Shown: piece by piece, positions 25,149 through 35,311 of the stretch
How the letters are laid out: every line of letters begins with the position of its first letter
Numbering within the stretch: position 1 is the first letter of the stretch
Assembly: GCA_014058105.1 (NCBI GenBank)
Contig: JACGCM010002894.1
Span: 1,674,001 to 1,738,000 of the forward strand
DNA from: Kingdonia uniflora
Lineage: Eukaryota; Streptophyta; Magnoliopsida; Ranunculales; Circaeasteraceae
DNA length: 64,000 bases
Direction of reading: 5' to 3'
The notes under the pieces: generated by a model
Seen by the model: the letters and a program-made list of their open reading frames with translations, nothing else
Told to the model about the DNA's origin: nothing
Database searches by the model: none
Program-made: the position numbers and the translations under genes

Positions 25149-26040
25149 ACTGCCTGGTGCGTGCTGGACTTGTGGGAAGAAGGGTCACTTCAGACGAGAT
25201 TGTCCTTCTTCTTCGTCTAAGAAGAATGACAAGGAGAAAGATACGATGAACCTTACTCAAGAGGTTAGTTCTGATGAGGCTCTGTTACTTTCTTGTGACG
25301 ACGTTAGCAAATCATGGATAATTGATTCGGGTGCCTCTTTCCATGCTACTGCGAACTTGGGTTTTCTTTCGAATGCTATTAAAGGCGACTATGGTACGGT
25401 CTTTCTTGCAGATAAGTCTGCTCGCAACATTACTGGAAAGGGAGACGCTAGGTTGAAGTTGCCTTCGGGGGCGACGGTTGTTTTGAAGAATGTGCGACTT
25501 GTACCCAAATTGGGGCGTAACCTTATATCGGTTAGCCAATTATCGGATGATGGTGGATATGTAAGCACCTTTGGTGATACGTTCTGGAAGATCACAAAGG
25601 GAGCTATGGTAGTAGCTCGAGGCTTGAGACATGGGACGTTGTATACAACGCAAGGCACAATTTTTATTATTTGTGCAACCACTCCGGGAATTGATACAAG
25701 CACGTGGCACAAACGGCTCGGTCACATGAGTGAAAAAGGAATGAAGATGATGGTAACCAAAGGAAAGCTCGAGGGTCTCGATGAGGTCGATCTGAAGTTT
25801 TGTGAAGAGTGTGTTCTTGCAAAACAGAAGAAAGTCAGTTTCAATTTAACTGGAAGATCGAGGAAACCTGGAAAGCTCGACCTTGTACACACAGATGTTT
25901 GGGGACCAACCAAGGTGTCTTCTCTTGGTGGTTCACATTACTACGTTACCTTTATCGATGATGCCACTCGTAAACTGTGGGTCTACTTCGTGAAGATCAA
26001 GTCAATGTATTTGAAAAATTTAAGAGGTGGAAGGCTCTAG
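25075..26040 (+). pseudogene. Copia zinc knuckle, protease and integrase N-terminus
   Basis: In order: zinc knuckle CWTCGKKGHFRRDC, aspartic protease active site IIDSGASFHAT (about 25318-25350), the GAG-pre-integrase HHCC zinc-binding domain (WHKRLGHMS to CEECVLAKQ), and the integrase start LDLVHTDVWGP...FIDDATRKLWVYFVK. Catalytic residues expected here are present (protease D, integrase first D in HTDVWGP). A frameshift near 26000 breaks the integrase core. Confidence 0.9.
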
Positions 26041-26858
26041 TCGAAAACGAAACCAGTTCGAAACTGAAACTGAAATGTCTCAGGTCGGACAACGGGGGCG
26101 AGTACTGTAGTGACGAGTTCAAAAACTTTTGCACATCAAATGGGATTAGAAGGCAGAAGACTATTCCTGAAACACCACAACAAAATGGTGTTGCAGAACG
26201 CATGAACCGAACAATAAACGAAAGAGCGAGGAGTATGAGACTCAACGCTGGATTGCCGAAATGTTTTTGGGCGGATGCGGTAAGTACGGCAGCGTACTTA
26301 ATTAACAGAGGGCCTTCAGCGGCTTTGGACTTTGGACTTCCTGAAGAAGCATGGACGAGTAAAGAGGTAAACCTTAATCACTTGCGTATTTTCGGTTGTA
26401 CCTCATATGTGTTTGATACTTCAGATACGAGGACGAAGTTAGATGCAAGGTCGACGAAGTGCATTTTCATTGGATACGGTGGAGATGAGTTTGGATACCG
26501 ATTTTGGGATGCGAAGAATCGGAAAGTCATCCGGAGCCGTAATGTTACATTCAATGAGGTTGTCTTGTATAAAGATTTCAGTGTACCTGTGGAAGAAAGT
26601 AGAAGTGAAGAGGCGAAAACTGTCGACATTGAAATTGAACTCTCTCGAGAGGTCGAAGAAGTCGTTGTTGAGTCCGATGCACCGGATCAGAACGAGGAAC
26701 CAAATGATCTAGACATTCCAATAGCACTTCGAAAGGAGTCGAGAGTTGCAAAAGTTCCGGCAAGGTACGTTAACTCCTTAAATCACTTGTTACTTACAGA
26801 TGGTGGTGAACCTGAAAGTTACAAGGGGGCTTTAGATGTGGAAGCCAAGAGCGAGTGA
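25977..26858 (+). pseudogene. Copia integrase C-terminal half
   Basis: It continues the integrase core with LRSDNGGEY (second catalytic D) and TPQQNGVAERMNRTI (catalytic E). The post-core block GYGGDEFGYRFWD and an acidic linker before RT follow. It ends at a TGA (26856) that is in frame with the following RT, so this is a single nonsense mutation rather than a domain boundary. Confidence 0.9.
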
Positions 26859-26867
26859 GAGCTTGCT

Positions 26868-27674
26868 ATGGACGATGAGATGCAGTCATTGTCTGTGAAT
26901 CGAACTTGGGATTTAGTTCGATTACCAAAAGGAAGGAGAACATTGCACAACAAGTGGATATACAGACTAAATCACGAATCTGACGGTTCAAGGAGATTTA
27001 AGGCTAGAGTTGTGGTGAAGGGCTTTCAACAGAAAGAGGGCGTTGATTTTGGTGAGATTTTTGCTCCTTTGGTGAAGATGTCTACAATCCGGGATGTGAT
27101 GAATATAGTTGCAGTGGAATACTTACATCTTGAGCAGCTCGATGTCAAGACAACATTTCTTCACGGTAACCTTCATGAAGAAATATATATGAAGCAGCCC
27201 GAAGGATATTCGGTCAAGGGGAAAGAAGATCACGTGTGTAGGCTCACGAAGAGCTTATATGGTTTGAAACAAGCGCCGAGACAGTGGTATTTGAAGTTTG
27301 AACAATTCATGTCCAGAAATGGTTATTCGAAAAGCAATGCAGATCACTGTTGTTTTATAAAGAAGACAGGGAACTCATATATCATTCTACTTTTGTATGT
27401 AGATGATATGTTGGTAGCAAGTGCCGACATGGGAGAAATTGTCAAGTTGAAGGAACAATTATTCTGGGAGTTTTCTATGAAGGACTTGGGCGCTGCGAAG
27501 CAAGTTCTTGGTATGCATGTTACAAGGGACAGAAAACGGCGAGAATTGAAGCTATCTCAAGCTGAGTACATCGGCAAGGTACTTAAGCGGTTTAACATGG
27601 ATGGTGCTAAGGTCGTTAGTACACCATTGGGAGGCCACTTCAAATTATCAAAGGATTGTTGTCCGAAGACGTAG
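26868..27674 (+). pseudogene. Copia reverse transcriptase
   Basis: RVT_2-type polymerase: NRTWDLVRLPKGRR, ARVVVKGFQQKEGVDF, LDVKTTFLHG (the family usually has A in place of the second T), SLYGLKQAPRQWY, and the active-site motif LLYVDDMLVA at about 27392-27420, with both aspartates kept. It ends at a premature TAG (27672). The frame then continues to about 27765, where a 19-bp duplication shifts it. Confidence 0.92.
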
Positions 27675-27759
27675 AAAGATCGCGGTGATATGAGGAAGGT
27701 TCCTTATCAGTCCGCGGTTGGTAGCCTAATGTACGTTATGATCTGTACGAGACCGGACA

Positions 27760-28335
27760 TTGCGTACGAGATCGGATATTGCCCAAACAGTGAGAGTTGT
27801 GAGTAGGTATATGAGTAATCCAGGCCAAGAGCATTTGAGAGCTGTGAAATGGATACTTAAGTATCTAAAGGAGACTCAAGATTTGACATTCTGCTATGGA
27901 GGTTCTCGAATATGCTTACAAGGTTTTGTCGATTCTGATATGGCGGGTGACATTGATAGGCGAAAGAGTACCAGTGGGTTCCTATTTACATTGGGAAGCG
28001 GTGCGGTTACATGGGTTTCTAGACTACAGAAAATTATAGCTTTGTCTACGACGGAGGCGGAATATGTTGCAGCTACAGAAGCTTGCAAGGATATGGTTTG
28101 GCTCAAAGGGTTGATGAAAGAGTTCGGTCATGAACAACGTTCTCCCAAGTTGTATAGTGATAGTCAAAGCGCTATACACTTAGCGAAGAATGCAGCTTTT
28201 CACTCTAGGACCAAACACATTGATATTCGATATCACTATATTCGCTCGCTTCTCGAGGACGGTGTGTTGAAGCTCGTGAAGATTCATACTGATGTGAATC
28301 CGACCGATATGTTTATGAAGGTGGTGACTTTTTAG
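27760..28335 (+). pseudogene. Copia RNase H and C-terminus
   Basis: RNase H block with VDSDMAGDIDRRKSTSG, ALSTTEAEYVAATEA, LYSDSQSAIHLAKN and HSRTKHIDIRYHYIR; the acidic catalytic residues D-E-D are visible. The final NPTDMFMK corresponds to the usual NPADMLTK. It is followed by the polypurine tract CAAGTGGGAGAT at 28441 and the 3' LTR. Confidence 0.92.
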
Positions 28336-28452
28336 AAGTTGACAACATGTACAACTTCTGTGGGTCTTCAAGTTTGAAGGCCCGGTTACAGCGAGCAATT
28401 CATTTGAAGATCATGTGAAGGGTTACGGTAGATTCGATTTCAAGTGGGAGAT

Positions 28453-29224
28453 TGTTAAGGGTGAACTCAAACTATGTTGGTCGAAGCTCTGTGGAGCTCA
28501 AGGAACGAGCTCGGAATTCGCTATACTTGTCGAAGCTCATTGGAGCTCGTGGAATGAGCAAGGATCGAAGTCGGAGTGAAACAGATTGAAAATGAGATTT
28601 TCAATGTTCAGATTCGAACTGGTTTTGGTACCTGGAATTCGAACTGGTTATGTTAACTGAAGACTCAAGCTGGTAAAGTTTCATGAAGACTCGAACTGGT
28701 TCTGTGCGAACTGCTGAAGAAGGATTTAAAGTCCGTCGAAGTATGACAAGACAGATTGCCAGCTCATTGGACAAGACGGTAGAGTTGTTAGACCTTACAA
28801 CTACAACAGTGTCAGAGCATGGCGTCAACACCAACTCCAGGATATCCGGAGAGTACCCTTGTAACGTAACCTAACATAGGAAGGGCTGAGCCATTCTGGT
28901 ACGTAGGAGGCCGCCTCGAGATCTGTACTGCTTGTAATTAGTTCTCTACTATATAAAGAGGACTGAGGTTATGTTTTTTTAAAAAGTGAGTTTAACCTTA
29001 AGAGTTAGGGTTTGTAGAGACTCCATTAGAAAGCTTGAGAGATCATTTTTGTAACCTATTTGAATATATAGTGGATTGTTCGCGGGAATGGTTTTTTATC
29101 CGTAAGGATTTTCCACTTCCCTCCGGGCAAATTACAGTGTTTTCGATTTCGAATCTTTCTGTCGTTTTCGTTTATCGTTCTGAGGCGTGGAATTGGGATT
29201 AGCTACCCCTGAGATTTCCCAACA
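28453..29224 (+). repeat. Copia 3' LTR
   Basis: 772 bp, begins TGTTAAGGGTG and ends CCCAACA, directly followed by the AAGTG target duplication. Confidence 0.95.
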
Positions 29225-29524
29225 AAGTGAATATATCTACCGAGTTCCTTCATGTTTCCCGAATTACGAATAAAATTTTGTTCCAAAATGTATTTCGATT
29301 GGGCTATTTCATCACGGTAAATCAAACCTCTAGTCAATTAATGTAATTAAAAGATACCACTGAACGGTTTATCCTATATATTGTTCTCGTCCATGTCTCC
29401 ATAGCTGAAGTGTCCGTAGTCAGTTGTTTCATGTTAATATCCTCTTCATATTGCTCCTGATCACATGAGGATCGCTCTCCTGTTCAACACCTTCAGTTAT
29501 TCCCTGCCACTGTCATAGACTAAT
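29225..29524. other. Remainder of the inverted-repeat right arm and adjacent sequence
   Basis: The first 100 bases continue the right arm of the inverted repeat at 23225-23646 and encode the second copy of the unknown gene end (F-P-E-L-R-I...SKMYFDWAISSR then TAA, plus strand). The rest shows no recognisable feature. The compact LTR element starts at 29525 inside this sequence, which resumes at 31437. Confidence 0.55.
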
Positions 29525-29865
29525 TGATGTGAATCATCACTCATAAGGTCGTCTACCTCCGTGTGACCTATGTTCATTTAATGTTTTATATATTTTATGC
29601 TTTAGCCTAAAGCCTGCCGGAGAGGCCCAACCTAGATTATTAGCAGTTTCCCACTTTAAGTAGAATTCTATTTCAATTAGAATTAGGGTTCCTAATTCTA
29701 ACCCCCCTTGTGTTCTATAAAAGGGGAGGTCTAGGTTATTTGTTTCTAAGTTGATTTTGATTAAAGTAAGTTGATTTGTTTAGTTGAAACCCTAGTTTTC
29801 CTAACTCTCAAATACAACGTGATTTTCTTACGAATCTTGCTTCCGCGTTCGTAGTATTCACGTCA
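29525..29865 (+). repeat. 5' LTR of the compact element
   Basis: Begins TGATGTGAATC, ends ATTCACGTCA. TATA-like CTATAAAAG occurs at about 29715. Confidence 0.9.
29715..29723 (+). promoter_or_regulatory. TATA box of the compact LTR element
   Basis: CTATAAAAG followed by a GGGGAGG stretch. In the 3' LTR the same site reads TTATAAAAG. Confidence 0.6.
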
Positions 29866-29867
29866 AT

Positions 29868-29879
29868 TGGTACCAGAGC
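29868..29879 (+). other. Primer-binding site, tRNA-iMet type
   Basis: TGGTACCAGAGC against the consensus TGGTATCAGAGC, two bases after the LTR. Confidence 0.75.
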
Positions 29880-29917
29880 TGCGTTAGATCTAAGTGTAGT
29901 CAGTTTCAAGAGCAAAG

Positions 29918-30571
29918 ATGCCTCGTAGAAGAACCGCGACGAAGAAACCTACTCTAGCTCAAGGTGTAGCAACCCTAATGGGTATAGTTGACAAGCTTGA
30001 AGGGTTTGTCGAGGCTTTGGGTATGGGAGCCTTTTTCCCGCCCTCTCAATCAACGGTGATTTTACCGCCTATTTACGACGATTATCCCGAAAATGGGAAC
30101 ACTGCCTCACAGACCGGTGTAACGGAAACCCCGTTTGTATGTCTTCACGTCGATAACGATGTGAGATCGGAAACCCCGATGTTTGATACGGCGAGCAAAG
30201 GGACGCAGACCGTCTTGGAAGGTTCGGTCAATGACCTACCATCATCGACACACCCGAAGGCAACGCCGAACGGTGTCACAATTTTCATCGAATCCGCGAT
30301 AAAAAGCTCCGTTACAATTCGTAATATCGCAAGGATTAGCGACAATGGAGTTACCAGAGTTCACCATGGATTTCAATGGACCCCGATTGTTGGAACCTTA
30401 CCGACAAAAATTGAGATCGAAAAGGCCGCCGGTTCGAAAACCCTAACCGGGGTAATCGGCGAACTCTCGGTTGGCGAGAACCAAGGGTCGGGAACCTTCA
30501 CCGAAGTCCAATGGCCACTCCAGAAAAGAGTTATGTCCGGTAATGCCGTAGAAAATAGAGATCTCGCCTAG
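29918..30571 (+). CDS. Unknown protein of compact LTR element, 217 aa
   Basis: The frame starts MPRRRTATKKPTLAQGVATL, about 40 bases after the primer-binding site, where gag normally starts. The first 15 residues are basic. A short amphipathic stretch LAQGVATLMGIVDKLEGFVE follows, then a Ser/Thr/Pro-rich middle (about residues 45-120) and a segment with GVTRVHHGFQWTPIVG near 145. I recognise no domain and no zinc knuckle, protease or RT motif. It ends in a TAG, but the same frame reopens and runs on to 31132. It could be a diverged gag relic, a captured host sequence, or unselected sequence. Confidence 0.5.
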   Translation: MPRRRTATKKPTLAQGVATLMGIVDKLEGFVEALGMGAFFPPSQSTVILPPIYDDYPENGNTASQTGVTETPFVCLHVDNDVRSETPMFDTASKGTQTVLEGSVNDLPSSTHPKATPNGVTIFIESAIKSSVTIRNIARISDNGVTRVHHGFQWTPIVGTLPTKIEIEKAAGSKTLTGVIGELSVGENQGSGTFTEVQWPLQKRVMSGNAVENRDLA

Positions 30572-31132
30572 AATCACGCTGAGTTTTATCACGAAGAAGA
30601 TACAGTACGTGAGAAAGAAAGAAGAAAGATGAAAACAATTTTTATATCTCTTGGGCATGCCATAACATGCCAAGGCATGCCGACTTTCAAGCACATATCA
30701 GCATGCCACGAGGCATACGATAGGGCATGCCTTATGTACTCAAAATCAAAAGAATACTATGTTCCAGCAGTACACATGCCAAGGAAAGTGCCAAAGCACG
30801 ATCGAAAATCACCCGTTTGTCGATCCATTTTGGGAGGCTTTTTAGCGAAGTTCGAGACGCAGGTTTCTATGTTTTCTTCAGTTTTAGACGTTCTTCAACA
30901 TTGGAATTTAAAGACCTCGAGTACAATCGCAGGGTACGGAAAATTCCGCGGAAGACTTCAAGATTTCCAGAAGAATTTCACCGTACAAATTTCGTGTGCG
31001 TTCTGCGGGATGAAGACGAAGAAACTAGGATACACACTATATACGTGTGTGAGTCCTTTGGAGCACCGCCCCCTTGATTTCGTGGACGAAATCTTCTCTG
31101 ACGGAGGGTTTGATGTGAATCATCACTCATAA
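30572..31132 (+). CDS. Continuation of the compact-element ORF, unknown
   Basis: This lies in frame with the 217-codon frame before it, separated only by one TAG at 30569-30571. The first ATG after the stop is at 30629, giving 167 codons that end a few codons inside the 3' LTR. The sequence includes a cysteine-containing segment (ISCAFCGMKTKKLGYTLYTC) with two C-x2-C/C-x-C-like pairs, but spacing does not fit a retroviral CCHC knuckle. No family is recognised. Coding status is uncertain. Confidence 0.35.
   Translation, partial: NHAEFYHEEDTVREKERRKMKTIFISLGHAITCQGMPTFKHISACHEAYDRACLMYSKSKEYYVPAVHMPRKVPKHDRKSPVCRSILGGFLAKFETQVSMFSSVLDVLQHWNLKTSSTIAGYGKFRGRLQDFQKNFTVQISCAFCGMKTKKLGYTLYTCVSPLEHRPLDFVDEIFSDGGFDVNHHS
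30654..30731. repeat. Cluster of GGCATGCC palindromes
   Basis: GGCATGCC occurs at 30654, 30674 and 30724. The shorter GCATGCC or CATGCC occurs at about 30667 and 30701, and near 30776 just beyond the feature. Confidence 0.8.
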
Positions 31133-31436
31133 GGTCGTCTACCTCCGTGTGACCTATGTTCATTTAATGCTTTAGTTTAAAGCCTGCTGGAGAGGCCCAG
31201 CCTAGGTTATTAGCAGTTTCCTAGTTTAAGTAGAATTCTATTTTAATTAGAATTAGGGTTCCTAATTCTAACCCCCCTTGTGTTTTATAAAAGGGGAGGT
31301 CTAGGTTATTTGTTTCTATGTTGATTTTGATTAAAGTAAGTTGATTTGTTTAGTTGAAACCCTAGTTTTCCTAACTCTCAAATACAACGTGATTTTCTTA
31401 CAAATCTTGCTTTCCGCGTTCGTAGTATTCACATCA
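31111..31436 (+). repeat. 3' LTR of the compact element
   Basis: Begins TGATGTGAATC, ends ATTCACATCA. It lacks about 15 bases (TTTTATATATTTTA region) present in the 5' LTR. Confidence 0.9.
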
Positions 31437-31441
31437 CTAAT

Positions 31442-32731
31442 AGTCAACTTGATATCATCCTCCAGATCTTTAAACTTTCTCCATAAGCTTTCAAATTGGT
31501 GATCTACTCCTTTAAGGTAACCTCATAAAGGTCCTGTGCACTGAATAACTTTGTCGTCTGGTTATGCTCTGCTCCTTTATTTCACTATTACTGACTTAAT
31601 CAAAAGAAACGAGCTCAAATTGATTAGCCACTTGAGTTGTTTTTTTACTGCTTCCCCATATCCCTTGTATTGTTGTATTGCTTCTACTTTTTCCTTTCTC
31701 ATGGCTCCAAACTTCTTTAGCCTTTTTTTTTACTTTGTTAGTGGCATTTGGTGCTTTCCGTAGTTCATTTCGTATCCCCATGATTAGGTCCTATAATCAC
31801 CAAATGAATTTCACTTCTTATGAGGTCTTGGGTCCTCTATTACATCCATGTGTAAAGTTGGATCACACAATTTATTGTTTGTTTATTGTACCTTTAGAAA
31901 GTAATATTTTAAATATCTCATGTAGAAGTGCTATAGCTATCAATTATAGTTCTTCCCCGATCACATAATTTCAAGTTTTGTAGACTTTGAGAATTCAACT
32001 CCTGCTACTGTTGCCTTAAGCTATGTTGTAAAGAGAGTCACACCCATAGCATAGTATTCTTTAAAAAGAGGAAGGTCGCGATAGACCTTGTCAAATTCAG
32101 AATAAGCCACTCTCTGAATGACTATCTATGCTACTAAAAGAAGAGCTATACTTTGTGTTTCGATCTCTGCCGTTGATCACAATTGGCTGCACATGTTTAG
32201 GATAGATGGAGGTCTATAGTTTAACCTCAAAAATAGATTTTAATATACGCCATAGGATTATTTTGTTCAAAGTAGTTTAAACTCACATTTTTTCTGCTCC
32301 CTATAATACCCTTGAACTGAAACATCAACTTACCCTAATCATTTGTACTATGTTGAATTGTTTGAGGGTATTTTCAATTAGATACTCAAACTATCTCACA
32401 AAGCTCTAATCCTCCAGCCAAACATAGCAAACTAATGACTATGTTAACATTTTTTATGAACCCTATACTACCCTGAAACAAAACTCCAACTATTGAGTGG
32501 TGTGAGGGTAGTTTCGGTTATATGTTCTCATCTATCTCACAAAACTCAAACTCTCCACCCAAGACTAGAAAACTATCAAATTTGTTCACATTTTTCTTAG
32601 TCCTATACTACCCCTCCTATGTAAAAATTATTTTAGATAGTAGGAATAGATGATTGAGTGAATGAGTAATTGATTGAAATCTATGCATGTTATACCAATG
32701 AAGTTTGATAACTAATTGTTGTATTTGCTAT

Positions 32732-32782
<51 letters not shown>

Positions 32783-32956
32783 AATATATCATTAGCTTTA
32801 TATTTGAATATCATCTGGTGAGTATATGGATGTATAATGGCAGGAAGACTTGATATATAGCAGTATTATAGCTTATTTTTGCTTAAATTCTTGGAATGGG
32901 TTGTGGTACAATAATTGACGAGTTTCTTGTATAATTGACAAAACTCTTGGTTCCAG
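31442..32956. other. Upstream region or first intron of RIN4
   Basis: No coding region supported. RIN4 genes usually have a very short first coding exon (M-A-x) before a long intron, so the missing start should lie here. Candidate ATGs exist (for example 32836, ATGGCAGG) but none has a convincing donor in phase. An (AT)n microsatellite lies at 32744-32778. Three similar blocks at 32330-32590 (CTCAAACTATCTCACAAA-type words) look like a decayed local repeat. Confidence 0.4.
32744..32778. repeat. (AT)n microsatellite
   Basis: About 17 TA dinucleotides, flanked by TATACATA-type imperfect repeats. Confidence 0.9.
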
Positions 32957-34457
32957 CAGCAGCAGCGCTCACAAGTTCCTAAATTCGGCAACTGGGAAAA
33001 CGAAGAAATCCCTTACACTGCTTGCTTCGATAAAGCAAGGAAGGGGAAAAATGGGGGGAAGATGCTCAATCCTAATGATCCTCAAAATGATTTGATTAAT
33101 GATACACCGGCAGTTCATGTACCTCCTTCCCGAACCATTGGCAAGCATGAGCGTAGGCCAAGTAGAGAAGATGGAGATTTCGGGCATTCTCCAGCACGCC
33201 ATGGTAGTGAACGAGGAGTTAGTTCTGGGGGCACTCCCAAAAGGGCCGGTCGGCAAAATGGTACATATGACCGCAGCGTAGATCAGTCTCCCTTGCACCC
33301 GCATTATCAGCCAAGAGTTGGAAGCAGAGGCAATGGGGTGTCTTCTTCTTCTGAAAGAAGACAATCTGAACCTAGTCACGGGTTAGCGCCACACACCCCT
33401 GGAAGATCTAGATTGGGACCTGTTAATCGAGGCAATGACAGTGTAAATCTCTTCGTCCTCTCTCTCTGTCACACACACAAGTGCTCATGCGAGTCAGCAA
33501 GCGAGCGAGGGTGATATCTACATCATGGAAATTGTCCTTACAGACACTTCTTCTAACTCAATGGAAGTTGTGGACTGTCAAGGATGAATATATCCCTATG
33601 AAATGTGGTTTACTAGTTAAGTAATATGAGCTGTCCATTTTCACCAGTAATTTGAATACACCATGTGATAAGCTTAGAAGGTTAGATCAACTATTTATTA
33701 GGGTAATATCTATCCTTGAATAATGTCCAAGGGGCTCCAATGACCATGGCTACAACTACAAGGCAAATTTTCCTTATTCTGGAATCCTGGTCCCGTAAGT
33801 ACATACTTGTATGTATGGCTGGTAACGTTACCAGAATGATTTTATAACATTCAATCACCTTAAGCGCCGAAGATGGAGAATTATCTCCACACCTTGGGCA
33901 TCATCCTTCCAAAAGCTCAACACCTTTGAGCATTCCAAAATTATCTGGGTTGACAATCTATAGATTTTATACTGATGAAGCTAGAAATGTGAAGGTTGAT
34001 CCCCAAGTCAAGATGATTCTTCCCCAAATGTCAGCCTTCCTAAGTTATTAGATGATCTGCATTTATTTCTGATGTACTTACTATTATAGATTTCCCGGAA
34101 GTTGGAATATGATTTAAATCTTGATTTTGCAGCCTGACAATAGTGCCGCAGTACCAAAATTTGGCGAATGGGATGAGAATAACCCTTCATCTGCTGATGG
34201 CTATACACACATCTTCAATAAGGTAAGGGAGGAGAAGCAGATCGGAACAGCAAAGCCACCAGTCATTACCAGGGATACTTTGTATTCTTATGGCCGCAAT
34301 CAATACAAAAGCGGCACGACCCCAAAGGTATATACATCTCAACCATATCTTTTGCTGATTACTCCCTATTTTTGTTAGCAGCTTTTTGGTTATAATATGC
34401 TCCGTTGAATATGTTTCTTGCCAGACCTGTTTCTGCATTCCATTTGGCAGAAAGTGA
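32957..34457 (+). CDS. RIN4: RIN4-like immune regulator, exons 2-4
   Basis: Coding exons 32957-33442, 34133-34327 and 34425-34457 join in phase (GT-AG) to 237 codons and a TGA. RIN4 is a plasma-membrane-anchored regulator of plant immunity, targeted by bacterial effectors and guarded by NLR receptors. The first NOI domain has [20 protein letters not shown], and the second has [20 protein letters not shown] followed by [15 protein letters not shown] in each is the family's AvrRpt2-protease cleavage motif. The conserved threonine of GYTHIF, a known phosphosite in Arabidopsis, is present. Between the domains is a disordered Ser/Pro/Arg-rich linker (about 120 residues) with the typical SPLHPHYQ and [10 protein letters not shown]. 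The C-terminus [10 protein letters not shown] keeps cysteines used for acylation. The first exon with the start codon was not located. The first acceptor is a tandem CAG repeat. Confidence 0.9.
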
Positions 34458-35311
34458 CGGGGACTATCTGTGTAGAAACAATACCGATGGGAGGTTCACG
34501 ACTGCAGCTTTTGAACAAAGATGAAAGTTTACCACTTGTTATAATACCTATCGTGACAGAGATACTCTTGCGAATGATATGTTGCTGCTTGTGTTATTGT
34601 TGATAAATTATGTTTTTATGTTTGGAGGAAAAAAACTGAGACCAGTTCCACATTCTTTTATTCTATACCATTATGTCACTGCTATGTTTTGGAGTGACAC
34701 GTACAATTTTATCTGTATACAAAAAATATGATGGTGCATTGGCCAGAATGATAAATTTGTTCATATATGATTATTTAGCTGGTCTACTTACATCAGTTGA
34801 TTATATGATAGCATGATTTCTCCTAAATCCATATGATTAGGTTGATGTTGCATTTTGTTTTATGATAGAATTTCCTGATTCAAAATTTATGATAATTTTT
34901 TGATGTAAATGGTGACAAGTGTAAATAAGGAAAAGCCCAAGGATAAAGATGTAAAGGGGCGGAATGAGCCCTATGATGATTCCGTTGAAAGATTATAAAT
35001 CTGGAATGCAAATATAAGAAAAAGGCTAGAAGTGGTGCTAGAACATGACAATCCCACAACTCAATTCATTTCCAAATGAACATCATATTGTTGAGATATA
35101 GAGTCACAGTTGACATTATGTGAATTGGTTTTGGTTCAAGTACACGCTTAATGAACACACGCTCACAACACAAGTAACACATACGAAAGACATACACCCT
35201 CAACTTAAAACCTCCTAATCCCTCAATGCGGTACAAGTTTGGTCCTGAAATCCCCGGTATAATATAAAATACAAACCTCATCTCCATATCGTGATTTTGT
35301 TTTGGGCGGCA
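34458..35311. other. Intergenic region between RIN4 and SPPL
   Basis: It must hold the RIN4 3' UTR and the SPPL promoter. No additional gene. A short minus-strand frame at 35066-35287 has no recognisable features. Confidence 0.45.

Larger units (their letters stand above)
23647..29224 (+). mobile_element. Ty1/copia retrotransposon, Tork-like lineage, full-length but broken
   Basis: A 5,578-bp element with two 772-bp LTRs (23647-24418 and 28453-29224), both TG...CA or TA-ended, and a perfect 5-bp duplication AAGTG (23642-23646 and 29225-29229). By hand I count about 28 substitutions and three small indels between the LTRs (about 96% identity), so the insertion is fairly young. The order gag, protease, integrase, RT, RNase H is that of copia, and the sequence closely resembles Tnt1-type elements. 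The single polyprotein frame is interrupted by frameshifts near 25085, 26000 and 27765 and by stops at 26856 and 27672. The element sits inside one arm of an older inverted repeat. Confidence 0.95.
29525..31436 (+). mobile_element. Compact non-autonomous LTR retrotransposon with unknown ORF
   Basis: A 1,912-bp element with LTRs of 341 bp (29525-29865) and 326 bp (31111-31436). It has a perfect 5-bp target duplication CTAAT (29520-29524 and 31437-31441) and inverted LTR ends TGATGTGAAT...ATTCACATCA. A primer-binding site TGGTACCAGAGC (29868-29879) matches initiator tRNA-Met with one mismatch, and a purine-rich GACGGAGGG precedes the 3' LTR. The interior (about 1.25 kb) has one frame of about 405 codons with a single stop. 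No protease, RT, integrase or zinc knuckle is visible, so it must depend on another element. LTRs are near-identical apart from a 15-bp indel and a few substitutions. Confidence 0.9.

Noticed and set aside
23647..29224. Autonomous, currently active copia element
   Set aside because: Three frameshifts and two stops interrupt the polyprotein, so it could move only with proteins from another copy.
32836..32860. ATGGCAGG as RIN4 exon 1 with the start codon
   Set aside because: No convincing donor in the right phase follows; the true first exon could not be chosen from several weak candidates.
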